From positions 460,981-524,980 of the forward strand of contig NZ_AP017928.1 in NCBI RefSeq assembly GCF_003584645.1: a DNA stretch of 64,000 nucleotides. Reading direction: 5' to 3'. Source of the DNA: Methylocaldum marinum. Its GTDB lineage: Bacteria; Pseudomonadota; Gammaproteobacteria; Methylococcales; Methylococcaceae. The position numbers and the translations under genes are program-made. Every line of letters starts with the position of its first letter. The stretch's first letter is position 1. Positions 17,670-27,253 of the stretch are shown piece by piece. The notes beneath the pieces were generated by a model. The model ran no database searches, was not told the origin of the DNA, and saw only the letters and a list, made by a program, of their open reading frames with translations.

Positions 17670-18878
17670 ATGCGTATTCTTCACATTTTGGACCACTCCA
17701 TACCTTTACACAGCGGCTACACCTTTCGTACGCGCGCGATCCTCGAGCAGCAACGTGCTTTAGGTTTCGAGACCTTTCACATCACCTCCGCCAAACACAA
17801 GGCTTCGGACGTGCTTGTCGAGGAGGTCGACGGCCTCCGGTTTTTCCGTACGCCGCAACCCACCGGTTGGTATGCCGATTTGCCGCTGTTCAGGCAATTT
17901 GCGGTGGTCGACGGTCTCGCCAAACGTTTGGGCGAGGTCGTCGAAGAGATTCGGCCCGATATTCTCCATGCCCATTCGCCGGCTTTGAACGGACTTGCCG
18001 CGCTGCGCGTCGCCCAATGGTATTCGTTACCGGTAGTATACGAGTGCCGGGCGTTCTGGGAGGATGCTGCGGTCGACCACGGGACGAGCCGTGAAGGGGG
18101 GCTTCGATATCGGGCCACGAGAGCCCTGGAGACCTATGTGTTCAGGCGCGCCGGGGCCGTAACGACGATTTGCGAAGGCTTGAGGCGCGAGATCATCGGG
18201 CGCGGCATTTCGCCCGAAAAGGTAACCGTCATTCCCAATGCGGTCGATCTGTCCCGCTTTCAATATGATTGTTCTCCCGACGAATCCTTGCGCCAGGAAC
18301 TGGGGCTGGAGGGCAAAATCGTTCTGGGCTTTATCGGTTCTTTCTATGCCTACGAAGGCTTGCCGCTACTGTTAAGCGCACTGCCGCGCATACTCGAGAC
18401 CAAGCCGGACGTTCGCGTGTTGCTCGTCGGCGGCGGACCACAGGAGTCGATCGTCAAACGGACTGCCGAACAGCTCGGAGTCCGGCAGCAGGTGATTTTC
18501 GTCGGCCGTGTTTCTCACGACAAGGTGCAACGCTACTACGATCAGGTCGATATTTTCGTCTACCCGAGATATTCGATGCGTTTGACCGAACTGGTCACGC
18601 CGCTCAAACCGCTCGAAGCCATGGCACAAGGTCGTTTGGTTCTGGCTTCCGACGTCGGCGGTCACCGGGAATTGATCCGAGACAACGAGACCGGGTGGTT
18701 GTTCAGGTCCGGGGACATCGACGATTTGGCGCAGAAGGTGTTATCGATTCTCGATCGTCCGGAAAGTTGGCAGCCACTTAGGGAGACGGCTCGGCATTTT
18801 GTCGAAAACGAGCGGCAATGGAAACAAAGCGTTGCTGCTTATCAGCAGGTATATGGACAAGCGTTAAAAGCTCATTAA
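17670..18878 (+). CDS. XrtA-system glycosyltransferase, exosortase A-associated (TIGR04063-like)
   Basis: GT-B family 4 glycosyltransferase of 402 residues. It starts MRILHILDHSIPLHSGYTFR, the signature N-terminus of this exosortase-linked subfamily. The donor site near the C-terminus is LTELVTPLKPLEAMAQGRLVLAS. It lies 22 bp after the amidotransferase gene and would extend the glycan on the cytoplasmic face. Acceptor and donor sugars are unknown. Confidence 0.92.
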   Translation: MRILHILDHSIPLHSGYTFRTRAILEQQRALGFETFHITSAKHKASDVLVEEVDGLRFFRTPQPTGWYADLPLFRQFAVVDGLAKRLGEVVEEIRPDILHAHSPALNGLAALRVAQWYSLPVVYECRAFWEDAAVDHGTSREGGLRYRATRALETYVFRRAGAVTTICEGLRREIIGRGISPEKVTVIPNAVDLSRFQYDCSPDESLRQELGLEGKIVLGFIGSFYAYEGLPLLLSALPRILETKPDVRVLLVGGGPQESIVKRTAEQLGVRQQVIFVGRVSHDKVQRYYDQVDIFVYPRYSMRLTELVTPLKPLEAMAQGRLVLASDVGGHRELIRDNETGWLFRSGDIDDLAQKVLSILDRPESWQPLRETARHFVENERQWKQSVAAYQQVYGQALKAH

Positions 18879-18886
18879 GAAACACC

Positions 18887-19996
18887 ATGGACCAAACGCA
18901 CCTTCGTATTGCCATGATCGGGCCATTGCCGCCCCCGGCCGGCGGGATGGCGGGCCAAACCGCACAACTGGCTCGGCTGCTGCGGCAGGAGGGCATCGTG
19001 GTCGAGGAGGTCGCGGTCAATGCGCCTTACTATCCCGCCTGGATAGGGCGAGTCCGTGGCGTGCGGGCACTTTTCCGCTTAGTCTCCTACGTCATTCGTC
19101 TTTGCCGCACGGCATCCAGGGTGGATCTTTTTCACGTCATGGCCAATTCGGGCTGGTCGTGGCATTTGTTCGCCGCTCCGGCGCTATGGATAGGCGGCTG
19201 GTACGGCAAGCCGGTCGTCGTCAATTATCGAGGCGGGCAGGCTGAGGAATTCTTCAAACGATCTTTCAACTGGGTACGTCCCGGCCTGGCAAAAGCGGCG
19301 AAAATCATCGTCCCTTCCGAGTTTCTTCAGCGTGTTTTCGGCGAATTCGGCGTCTCTTGCGAAATTGTCCCGAACATCGTCGACCGTAGCCGATTTTATC
19401 CCGGAACGCCGTCCGTAGATGAAAACCGGAATCGGTCGGTTCACGTTGTCGTGGCCCGCCACTTGGAACGGCTTTACGACAACGCGACGGCAATCGAGGC
19501 ATTTGCCCAAATTCGGGAACACTATCCTGCCGCTCGAATGACGGTGGCCGGAACCGGTCCGGAGCGTGCCAACCTGGAGCAACTCGTGCGAAAGTTGGAG
19601 CTTGGAGATGCTGTCGGGTTCAGCGGAAATCTCGGCAGGGACGAAATCGCCGATCTTCTTCGAACAGCCGATTTGATGTTGAATCCGAGCCTCGCGGACA
19701 ATATGCCGAATTCACTCCTCGAGGCCATGGCCTGCGGTGTTCCCATCGTCACCACCGATGTCGGCGGAATTCCGCTGATCGTGAAAAGCGAGGAAACGGC
19801 GCTGCTCGTGAAACCGGGACGAGCGAGAGACATGGCCGAAGCGGCGCTGCAGGTTTTGGATGATCAGCGACTTCGCTTGAAGCTCATCCGGAACGGGCTC
19901 AGGGATGCCGATGGATACAGTTGGCCTCGGATTCGTGAGTGCTGGCTAAGCACCTACCGGCAGCTTTGCAAGCCGTTGGGACTTGCCGGCCAATGA
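18887..19996 (+). CDS. Glycosyltransferase family 4
   Basis: GT-B glycosyltransferase. I take the ATG at 18887, just after the preceding stop, because the family N-terminus is HLRIAMIGPLPPPAGGMAGQT; a longer frame from 18818 only overlaps the previous gene. The product is 369 residues, with VVARHLERLYDNATAIEAF opening the second domain and ADNMPNSLLEAMACGVPIV as the donor motif. It belongs to the same transcription unit as the XrtA genes. It is not one of the invariant XrtA transferases I recognise, so its role is in strain- or lineage-specific sugar addition. Confidence 0.88.
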   Translation: MDQTHLRIAMIGPLPPPAGGMAGQTAQLARLLRQEGIVVEEVAVNAPYYPAWIGRVRGVRALFRLVSYVIRLCRTASRVDLFHVMANSGWSWHLFAAPALWIGGWYGKPVVVNYRGGQAEEFFKRSFNWVRPGLAKAAKIIVPSEFLQRVFGEFGVSCEIVPNIVDRSRFYPGTPSVDENRNRSVHVVVARHLERLYDNATAIEAFAQIREHYPAARMTVAGTGPERANLEQLVRKLELGDAVGFSGNLGRDEIADLLRTADLMLNPSLADNMPNSLLEAMACGVPIVTTDVGGIPLIVKSEETALLVKPGRARDMAEAALQVLDDQRLRLKLIRNGLRDADGYSWPRIRECWLSTYRQLCKPLGLAGQ

Positions 19997-20037
19997 CAGT
20001 TCCGTCGCCTTCGATGAGACCTTAATGCCGGAATGAC

Positions 20038-21372
20038 ATGCCATTAAGAGATATTTTCGTCACCGTCGTCGTCTTTGGCCTATTGCCGAGGATTTTGCTA
20101 CGGCCCGATATCGGCATACTGCTGTGGTGTTGGCTTTCCTACATGAATCCGCACAAACTTTCATGGGAATTCGCCCACGATTTTCCGTTTGCGATGATCA
20201 CGGCCATCGCGATCCTGTGTGGAGTACTGGCGTGGAAGGAGCCTAAAAAAATCCCGTGGAGTCCGGTCACGATCGTGCTCGTGCTTTTTATCGCATGGAT
20301 GTTTGTAACCACGCTGTTTGCCATGAACCCCGATCCGGCTTGGCGACAATGGGACAAGGTCTGGAAAATTCAATTGATGACCTTCGTCGTCATAATGGTG
20401 ATGACGACGAAGTGGCGTATCAACGCCATGATGTGGATTATTGCGCTTTCGCTCGGTTTCTACGGATTCAAGGGCGGGATTTTTACTGTTCTGACCGGCG
20501 GTGCTTATGCGGTGTATGGTCCGGAAGGCACATTTATTTATGGAAACAACGAGATCGGCCTGGCACTGATCATGACCGTGCCCTTGCTGCGTTACTTGCA
20601 ATTGATTACACCTTATGCGTGGTTAAGGCACGGGTTAGGACTGACGATCGTGCTTTGCCTGATTTCTATCGTGGGTACGCAATCCCGGGGAGCGCTCGTC
20701 GGTTTGGCGGCGATGGTGTTGTTTTTGATCGCCAAGAGCCGCAAGAAAGGCCTTCTAATTGTGGTCATGGCGATCGCGATTCCGTCGATCGTTGCATTCA
20801 TGCCGGATACTTGGCACGACCGGATGTCCACAATCAAGACGTATGAGCAAGATGCGTCTGCAATGGGGCGGATCAATGCGTGGTCTATGGCCTTTAATCT
20901 CGCCAAGGATCGTTTATTGGGCGGAGGGTACGAATGTTTCAATATCAGATTATCGTTCTTGCTTTATGCGCCGAATCCGCGTGATCGGCATGACGCCCAT
21001 AGCATTTACTTCGAAATTCTGGGCGAGCATGGTTTTGTCGGCCTATTTTTGTTTTTGCTGGTGGGGTTTCTGGCGTGGCGCCTTGCATCATCGATTATCC
21101 GCGAAGCCAAGAGATCCGAAACGACCAAATGGTTGGCCGACTTGTGCTCCATGCTTCAAGTCAGCTTGATCGGCTATGCGGTGGCTGGTGCATTTTTGGG
21201 TTTGGCTTATTTCGACCTTTACTACAATTTGATAGCCATTATCGTCTTGTCCAAGCGACTGCTCTCGGAACAACTTGAAATTTCCGGCGACAGTCAAGAA
21301 GAAGCCAATAATCGCTTGGACCGCGAAACGCGGTCGTTCGTGCGTCGTCCGGTCAAAGCTCCGGTCACATAG
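20038..21372 (+). CDS. Putative O-glycosylation ligase, exosortase A-associated
   Basis: Polytopic membrane protein of 444 residues related to O-antigen ligases and Wzy polymerases (Wzy_C superfamily, TIGR03097-like). It has around ten hydrophobic helices. The motif GPEGTFIYGNNEIGLAL is characteristic of the exosortase-linked group, and the larger periplasmic loop ends in RHDAHSIYFEILGEHGFVGL, which carries the ligase His. It is proposed to transfer or polymerise lipid-linked glycan in the periplasm, perhaps onto PEP-CTERM proteins. It is the only such enzyme in the core operon; a second polymerase-like protein is at 53923-57213. Confidence 0.9.
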   Translation: MPLRDIFVTVVVFGLLPRILLRPDIGILLWCWLSYMNPHKLSWEFAHDFPFAMITAIAILCGVLAWKEPKKIPWSPVTIVLVLFIAWMFVTTLFAMNPDPAWRQWDKVWKIQLMTFVVIMVMTTKWRINAMMWIIALSLGFYGFKGGIFTVLTGGAYAVYGPEGTFIYGNNEIGLALIMTVPLLRYLQLITPYAWLRHGLGLTIVLCLISIVGTQSRGALVGLAAMVLFLIAKSRKKGLLIVVMAIAIPSIVAFMPDTWHDRMSTIKTYEQDASAMGRINAWSMAFNLAKDRLLGGGYECFNIRLSFLLYAPNPRDRHDAHSIYFEILGEHGFVGLFLFLLVGFLAWRLASSIIREAKRSETTKWLADLCSMLQVSLIGYAVAGAFLGLAYFDLYYNLIAIIVLSKRLLSEQLEISGDSQEEANNRLDRETRSFVRRPVKAPVT

Positions 21373-21411
21373 GGAAATCGCAATAATAAACACACCATCG
21401 ATGCTACCCAT

Positions 21412-22491
21412 ATGAAAAAGACGATCGGCTTTATGGCAGCCAGTGCTGGCGATTGGGGTGGTGCCAGCCGATACCTGTCGGTTCTCCTGAAAAGGATGAA
21501 TCGCGAAATGTATAGACCGGTTGTGTTGTTTCAGAGAAAAGGTCCTTTTTTGGAGGAGCTCGATAAACTAGGGATTGAATACGTGATCTGGCCGGAACAC
21601 GAATTCGAGAACATAGGACAGTATGGGATTTCCGTCTTAAGGTCGCTCAAACTTTTGAAACAAAAGAAAATCGATGCGATCCACATGAACTACTTCGGCT
21701 GGCGGCCGGCCGAGGTCATGGCGGCGCGGATGCTCGGCATACCTGTGATCGTGCATATGCATGTCGTTCTTCAGAGTCCGCCTCCCTATCTGAAATATGT
21801 TCATACGCTGATTGCCAACTCCGCCTACACCAGGGACCACTCATTTCCATCGATGCCCGCTTGCGACAAGCGGGTCGTATATTGTTCGGTCGAACTCGAA
21901 CGCTACGACCGCGCGAGCGATATCCGCTCGGAACTCGGTTTAACACCGGAAAATGTTGTTGTCAGCTTCATCGGCCAGATTAAAAAAATAAAGGGAATCG
22001 AGCTGTTTATTCAGCTGGCGGATCGGCTCAGGCATAGCGGCGCATGGTTTTTGATAGCGGGGAAATGTCGTGATCCGGACTACCCGGAAGAGCAATTTCT
22101 TAGAGAGATTGCCGATAAGGGAAACATCAAATATTTAGGTTATCGGGGCGATATTCAGAATATTTACAAGACGTCCGATATCGTCGTTGTTCCGTCACAA
22201 TGGGAGGAACCTTTCGGCCTGATCAACATTGAGGCCGGAGCCTGTCGAAAGCCCGTCATCGCTACGCGTGTGGGGGGCATCCCGGAAGTGATAAAGCACG
22301 GAGAAAACGGCTTTCTGGTGGAGAAGGATGATCTGGATAGCTTAGCCGAGTATACGGGACGGCTGATCGATGACAAGGCGCTTGGCATGAAGCTCGGGGA
22401 CAACGGAAGAGGTAGGGTCGAAACGTATTTTACCGATGCGCCGATCAGGCAATTGGAGGGGATTTACAACGAGCTTATTGGTTCGCGGTAG
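21412..22491 (+). CDS. Glycosyltransferase family 4
   Basis: GT-B glycosyltransferase of 359 residues and last gene of the plus-strand core operon. It begins KKTIGFMAASAGDWGGASRYL with the Gly-rich acceptor loop. The second domain opens at VVVSFIGQIKKIKGIEL and the donor motif is SQWEEPFGLINIEAGACRKPVIA. The 39-bp spacer from the ligase gene suggests shared transcription. No clear terminator follows in the 508-bp gap before the convergent sulfatase-fold gene. Confidence 0.9.
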   Translation: MKKTIGFMAASAGDWGGASRYLSVLLKRMNREMYRPVVLFQRKGPFLEELDKLGIEYVIWPEHEFENIGQYGISVLRSLKLLKQKKIDAIHMNYFGWRPAEVMAARMLGIPVIVHMHVVLQSPPPYLKYVHTLIANSAYTRDHSFPSMPACDKRVVYCSVELERYDRASDIRSELGLTPENVVVSFIGQIKKIKGIELFIQLADRLRHSGAWFLIAGKCRDPDYPEEQFLREIADKGNIKYLGYRGDIQNIYKTSDIVVVPSQWEEPFGLINIEAGACRKPVIATRVGGIPEVIKHGENGFLVEKDDLDSLAEYTGRLIDDKALGMKLGDNGRGRVETYFTDAPIRQLEGIYNELIGSR

Positions 22492-22999
22492 TTCGGACGT
22501 CTCGGGTTTAGGACAAACTTTCGACAGGGGCGGGACGAGGCTCGTCAGAAGTTTCAGGAGAGCCGGGACCCGGGTCTGCCTGTGCTTCAATGCAATCGAT
22601 AGCGTCCTGACGCGCGGGTCGAAACCGTATCTCTTCCTGCTGTCGGACACAGCAGGGTGAAATGCTGCCAATGGGAGGACGTCAGAAAATTTTACAGGGC
22701 AGGGGACGGTCGGCAGCCGTGCCCCGATGGTCTCAAAGTCTCTACGAATCAATGATCTACAGTCAAACCTTTATCAAACCTTTGGCCTTGCAAGTCTCGA
22801 TCGGCGCGTAGAGTTTGGGCTCGCCGACGTTATTAAGTCGGCCCTTAAATTCCCGACACTCTGGACCCTTGAGGACCATGGCTTGGGCTGTGATCAGGTC
22901 CGTGGATTTAAGGGCCGGGTTAATAACCGCGAACAGCCGGGCTGCCAATAGAGCAGTCACATGCAATCGGAAGTCGCCCGAATCGCGAGCACACAAACC
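22492..22999. other. 508-bp gap with an 11-bp inverted repeat
   Basis: This stretch separates convergent transcription units. I see no gene with family similarity. Short open frames on both strands (for example minus 22763-22996) lack a ribosome-binding site and recognisable motifs. The perfect inverted repeat GGCCCTTAAAT (22840-22850) and ATTTAAGGGCC (22906-22916) spans 77 bp and may be a hairpin or a small repeat remnant. No T-tract follows, so it is not an ordinary terminator. Confidence 0.4.
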
Positions 23000-25174
23000 C
23001 TATTTTTGGGCAAGTCCCTTCAGATCGTCCGAAGACGCGTAAGCCTCTAATGCCATCGTGGCTGCTTTTTGACCGTTCATTTGACGGTCGGCATTGAGCC
23101 AGTCCTCCATGCGAGACTTGAGCCGTGAAGCGATGTCCGGATAAAGAGCCAACACATTCCGCCGACATTCGGGATCGGTTTCCATATCGTAAAGCTCGTA
23201 TAACGGGCCCGTATCCAAGGGTCGGAAAGTGAGCTTCCAGCGTCCGTCGCGGATCATGCGGTCCTTTGCCCGTATGATGATACGCCGGTATTCGGAACGA
23301 ATTCCAAGAGTGCCGGTGCTCTTATCCGGCACTTCGAGCAGTTCCATCAAGTTGGGATAAGCAAGATGGTTATCCGGCATGCCGGGAACCCGGGTCAACC
23401 AAATCCCGGTTTCATTGAACGCGGCAAGGCCTAGGTCTTTCGGATGTTCCTCGGCGTTCAGACAAGGCACCAGCGATTGGCCTTCCATCTCCGGATGAAC
23501 CTTTTCTCCCGTCAATTCGAGCAGAGTCGGCGCGATGTCGACGGTTCGAACGATCTGGTCAACATGCCGGCGTTCCGCTATGCCCGGACCGACCATGACC
23601 AGGGGCACCCGGGCGCTTTCATCACCGATGGCCGAATTCCCCTGGCCCCAAGTTTCATGCTCGAAAAACTCGAAACCGTGGTCGCTGTAAATGACGATTA
23701 TGGTGTTTTCGAGTAATCCGCAGGCGCTTAGATGACCGACAATATTTTCCACCTCGCGATCGAATGCTCGGACACAACCGTCGTATAGGTCAATAATCTG
23801 GTCCAAATGAAAGGCTTCCTTGGGATCAGCTTGGCGGCTTATGACGTCCCAAGGATCTGTAAGTCTAGCCATCACGAACTTGGAATCGCCTTCGTAGGCG
23901 GGGTTCGAGTAAAGCGTGTAGTAAGGATATTCGCAGCCGAAGGGAGGGTGGGTAGCGGCGATGAATACATTCAGGAAAAACGGCCGGTCATCTTGCGCAA
24001 GCCGATTCAACATCTTGCGCGCATCCCGTCCCACCTGATGATTCAAAGGGACGCCAGCCAGGTAGTAAATTTCGGGTAAAAAACGTTTGCCGAAGCGATT
24101 ATGGCAAAAGAGTGATAGAAACAAGCGTAATTCTTTCGGCCCCTGGCGGAGCAGGAATTTGAGATTCCACTGATCTTCAGGTACTTCGGCCACATCGAAG
24201 CCATAGGGGAATTTTCCGAGGTCTGCCCCGCACCAATCGGCGACTGCAGCGGTTCGGTACCCGGCCTGCCTGAGAAGTTCCGGTAGACAGGGTACGGTAA
24301 GCCGCGTTTCCTCATCCGAAACGAAGTTATCCCGAACCCCGTGCGTGTGCGGCCAACAGCCCGTCAATAGCGAGGTAAGACTCGGAGCGGTACGCGCGCA
24401 GGGAACATAGCATGACGAGAACCAGGTTCCCCGCTGGGCAAGGCTATCGATGAAAGGGGTCAGATTCCGGGAATGGCCGAAAAGCCCCAAGCGGTCCGCA
24501 CGTAGCGTATCCGATCCGATCATCAGAATGTTCGGACGGCCGTGAGACTGGCGGCATGCCGCCGGTGCGGGTTCGGGGAACGAGATGGCTATTATGGCGA
24601 TCGCCGCCCATAGTGCGCTGAGCGAGGTGAGCACGAGCGCATCGCCGGTTCGTCCGTCGACCAGCAGCAGCCAATCGGCTTCGCCGAGTAACGACGCCGC
24701 GACGGTAATAAGGACCAAGCGGAGTAGGCGTATCCGCGAGGTATTGAGGATGCGCCACAGGCGAGCCAGCTTGCGGTAGCTGTAGTTGAATGAGGCAATC
24801 AAGGTGGCCGGCGAAAACCACAAGAGACGCAGAAAGCGGGCCCCCGTGATTACGCCAATGCCGGCGCTCACTGCGACAAAGCTTCCGACGATTCCGGGTG
24901 CCGTTCCGATGACAATACAGCCGGCGAGATAAAGCAGATGTCCCGAAAGCCCCAAGTAAAAGGCGATAAGCCAGACCCAAAAGGCGAGGCGTCCGAGACT
25001 ATAGACGAAATATCCTCGAAAATGGGCCAGAACCTCGTCCCGAATTTGGGGGCCGGTTCGGTCCAGATGCATCAGGGAAATTACCGTCAGTAGCAGAGCA
25101 ACTGCCGCGGCCACGATGAGGCTTGCAAGAGCGCCGTTTAGCAGAGCATGGACGAAGGCGGCAGATGGACTCAT
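23000..25174 (-). CDS. Membrane-anchored sulfatase-fold protein with Thr nucleophile
   Basis: Alkaline phosphatase/sulfatase-superfamily protein of 724 residues. About five N-terminal membrane helices (residues 1-200) precede a periplasmic hydrolase domain starting at PNILMIGSDTLRADRLG, with the first metal Asp at 222. Where sulfatases have C/S-x-P-S-R, this protein has TAPSLTSLLTG with Thr262 as the presumed nucleophile; the later SDHGFEFFEH motif (Asp498, His499) binds metal. Thr at that site is typical of phosphoglycerol and phosphoethanolamine transferases (LtaS, EptA), while the layout otherwise resembles sulfatases. It could be a phosphotransferase acting on the polysaccharide or a divergent sulfatase. 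The gene lies downstream of the asparagine-synthase-like gene on the same strand. Confidence 0.85.
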   Translation of the reverse strand: MSPSAAFVHALLNGALASLIVAAAVALLLTVISLMHLDRTGPQIRDEVLAHFRGYFVYSLGRLAFWVWLIAFYLGLSGHLLYLAGCIVIGTAPGIVGSFVAVSAGIGVITGARFLRLLWFSPATLIASFNYSYRKLARLWRILNTSRIRLLRLVLITVAASLLGEADWLLLVDGRTGDALVLTSLSALWAAIAIIAISFPEPAPAACRQSHGRPNILMIGSDTLRADRLGLFGHSRNLTPFIDSLAQRGTWFSSCYVPCARTAPSLTSLLTGCWPHTHGVRDNFVSDEETRLTVPCLPELLRQAGYRTAAVADWCGADLGKFPYGFDVAEVPEDQWNLKFLLRQGPKELRLFLSLFCHNRFGKRFLPEIYYLAGVPLNHQVGRDARKMLNRLAQDDRPFFLNVFIAATHPPFGCEYPYYTLYSNPAYEGDSKFVMARLTDPWDVISRQADPKEAFHLDQIIDLYDGCVRAFDREVENIVGHLSACGLLENTIIVIYSDHGFEFFEHETWGQGNSAIGDESARVPLVMVGPGIAERRHVDQIVRTVDIAPTLLELTGEKVHPEMEGQSLVPCLNAEEHPKDLGLAAFNETGIWLTRVPGMPDNHLAYPNLMELLEVPDKSTGTLGIRSEYRRIIIRAKDRMIRDGRWKLTFRPLDTGPLYELYDMETDPECRRNVLALYPDIASRLKSRMEDWLNADRQMNGQKAATMALEAYASSDDLKGLAQK

Positions 25175-25411
25175 AAAAATAGCGTTAAAAAGCTAACCTC
25201 GAAAGATTCACGATGGCGGGCAGCCGAGAAAAAATGCTTGGCTGGTCCGATCGGGCGAAATAGCGATGCGCGTGATGTTCAACTGTGTTAATGCTGGAAT
25301 GCCGGAGGTCTCGGGCGGGTCGCCTCTTGATCCAGAGCTGGCCGATGCGCCGGGAACCCACGGGATCACGCCGGATTGGGTAGATGCTCCGAACGATGTC
25401 TCACCGGAACA

Positions 25412-27253
25412 TTACTGCGCATTTTTCGCCGAGAGCCACTGTTCCAACATCACCAAAACCCAAATCATGACGCCATAGTACGAGGGGAATTCTCGGTATT
25501 CGGCCAACAAGCTTTCGATGAACGCCGGTTTAATGTAACCGCGTTTCGAAAGACGGGATAAGGATTCGTGACTTATTTCCATCAACGGTTTGTATTCATT
25601 CATCCAGATTCCGAATGGAAGGCCAAAGCCGTGCTTGCTTTTCTTGATAATTTCTTGCGGCAGAAAATCCTTGAGAGCCTCCTTAAAAAGATAGCGAAGC
25701 TTGAGACCCTTGACTTTCAGACAGGAAGGCACTTCGGTGCTGAAGGCCACGAGATCGTCGTCAAGCATGGGATAACGGGCTTCGACACCGGCTAACTCGC
25801 ACATCCGGTTGACTTTGCGGAGGTCATTATCGGCCAGTGTCAACTTCCAATCCATAAACAACATTCGATTAACCGAAGTGGCGGCCTCGGCGCGCCGGTA
25901 CACCTCATCGGAGTTCATCGAAGGGGCTTCTATGTCGACGCTGGCCAGAAACTCTTCCGCAAAAATGTCGGCCAATGGAAAGCGATTGAGGAAATTATAG
26001 GTTTCCAAACGGCCCGGCAAGGGAATCCGGGCCTGACGAATATAGCTCTGTGCCTTGGCCACCGGTAGAATTTTGGCGCCCAACGGAAAACCGAATACCG
26101 CGGGCTCGATCATGGAGCGGCGAAGAGCGCCGGGCACCAGGTGATAAAACTCGAACACCTTCTGTTTTGCATACCGCACATTGCCGCCGAACAATTCGTC
26201 GCCGCCGTCCCCCGCCAGCAAGGTTTCGATGCCGTCCGCCCTGGCCTGTTTGGCGCAAAAAAAAGCGGCTACCGCAGAAGCATTGCCGAACGGTTCGTCG
26301 TAGGCCCGGGCAATTTGGGGAATCGCTTCCGCAACGTCTTGAGGTGTCATGTAATATTCGTGGGCGCGAAGCGAAAAGTGCTTTGCCGCGATACGGGCGA
26401 ATTCGGTTTCATCGAAGCCATCGGCCTGGAAGCCGATGCTGTAGGTATCGACGGGTTCGCCGGCAATCTTGCGGAAAAGCCCGGAAACCGTGGAGCTGTC
26501 CGTTCCGCCGCTGAGAAAGGCGCCGGTTTTCGATCCGTCCAGCGACGACGACACCGCCGCAGTCAGCTTCTCGCGAAACGCCGTCGCGAGTTGCCCTACG
26601 GGAGTTTTATTTTCGGAAAATACCGGTTTCCAATAGAATGTCGCTTCGACGTTCCGATCTTTGAGCATCACGCACTGTCCGGGCAGCAACTTCTCTTGCC
26701 CGGCGAAGACGCTGCGAGGGCTCGGTACCATGTGGAAGTACAGGTAGTCGAAAATGGCCTGATTGTCGACCTGGCTGAGCGCATCCGGATGTACGGTAAC
26801 GGAGCGAGCGTCCGATCCGAAGATCAATTGTCCATTGCGAGAACTGTAGTACAAAGGGGAAATGCCCATGCGATCGATGGCCAGCAGGGCGTTTCGCTTT
26901 TCGATGTCGACGATCGCCAGCGAGAACGAACCGTGGAGATGCTGTAAAAGTCCAGCGCCGTGTTTAGCATAGGCCTCGCAGAGCGCATAGGCATGATCGT
27001 GACGCTCGGCGGCACGGGCCAGATCGGGCAACGTCCAACGGGGGCGCCCGTGAAATACCGTAACGATTGATCCGTTCGTGTATGATCCGATTTGCGTGGG
27101 CAGGCCTAATGCGGCGAACCCACCCGCGGCATGCACGGTTTTTTTGGAGTTGTGAGTCGGATTGATGCACAATTGCCGGCTCATCTTCTCGAGTGTCTCC
27201 TCCATGTCCTGAGGAGGGAGACGATTGTTGATCCAACCGCAGATACCGCTCAT
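25412..27253 (-). CDS. Asparagine synthase-like protein lacking the glutaminase Cys2
   Basis: AsnB-family protein of 613 residues. The ATP-pyrophosphatase domain is well kept (AFLSGGTDSSTVSG, then LLAGDGGDELFGG). The N-terminal domain begins MSGICGW: after Met removal the first residue would be Ser, not the catalytic Cys of class II glutaminases, and the next Cys is at position 5. The protein may therefore use ammonia, take an amine from a partner, or adenylate a carboxylate for another purpose. The C-terminal half (MDWKLTLADNDLRKVNRM) is typical of the exopolysaccharide-linked forms. A TATACT -10-like hexamer lies at 27288-27293 on the minus strand, but its -35 is poor. Confidence 0.88.
   Translation of the reverse strand: MSGICGWINNRLPPQDMEETLEKMSRQLCINPTHNSKKTVHAAGGFAALGLPTQIGSYTNGSIVTVFHGRPRWTLPDLARAAERHDHAYALCEAYAKHGAGLLQHLHGSFSLAIVDIEKRNALLAIDRMGISPLYYSSRNGQLIFGSDARSVTVHPDALSQVDNQAIFDYLYFHMVPSPRSVFAGQEKLLPGQCVMLKDRNVEATFYWKPVFSENKTPVGQLATAFREKLTAAVSSSLDGSKTGAFLSGGTDSSTVSGLFRKIAGEPVDTYSIGFQADGFDETEFARIAAKHFSLRAHEYYMTPQDVAEAIPQIARAYDEPFGNASAVAAFFCAKQARADGIETLLAGDGGDELFGGNVRYAKQKVFEFYHLVPGALRRSMIEPAVFGFPLGAKILPVAKAQSYIRQARIPLPGRLETYNFLNRFPLADIFAEEFLASVDIEAPSMNSDEVYRRAEAATSVNRMLFMDWKLTLADNDLRKVNRMCELAGVEARYPMLDDDLVAFSTEVPSCLKVKGLKLRYLFKEALKDFLPQEIIKKSKHGFGLPFGIWMNEYKPLMEISHESLSRLSKRGYIKPAFIESLLAEYREFPSYYGVMIWVLVMLEQWLSAKNAQ

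Noticed and set aside
22763..22996. Minus-strand 77-codon frame in the gap after the core operon
   Set aside because: No ribosome-binding site, no recognisable motif, and the frame covers the inverted repeat; treated as chance.
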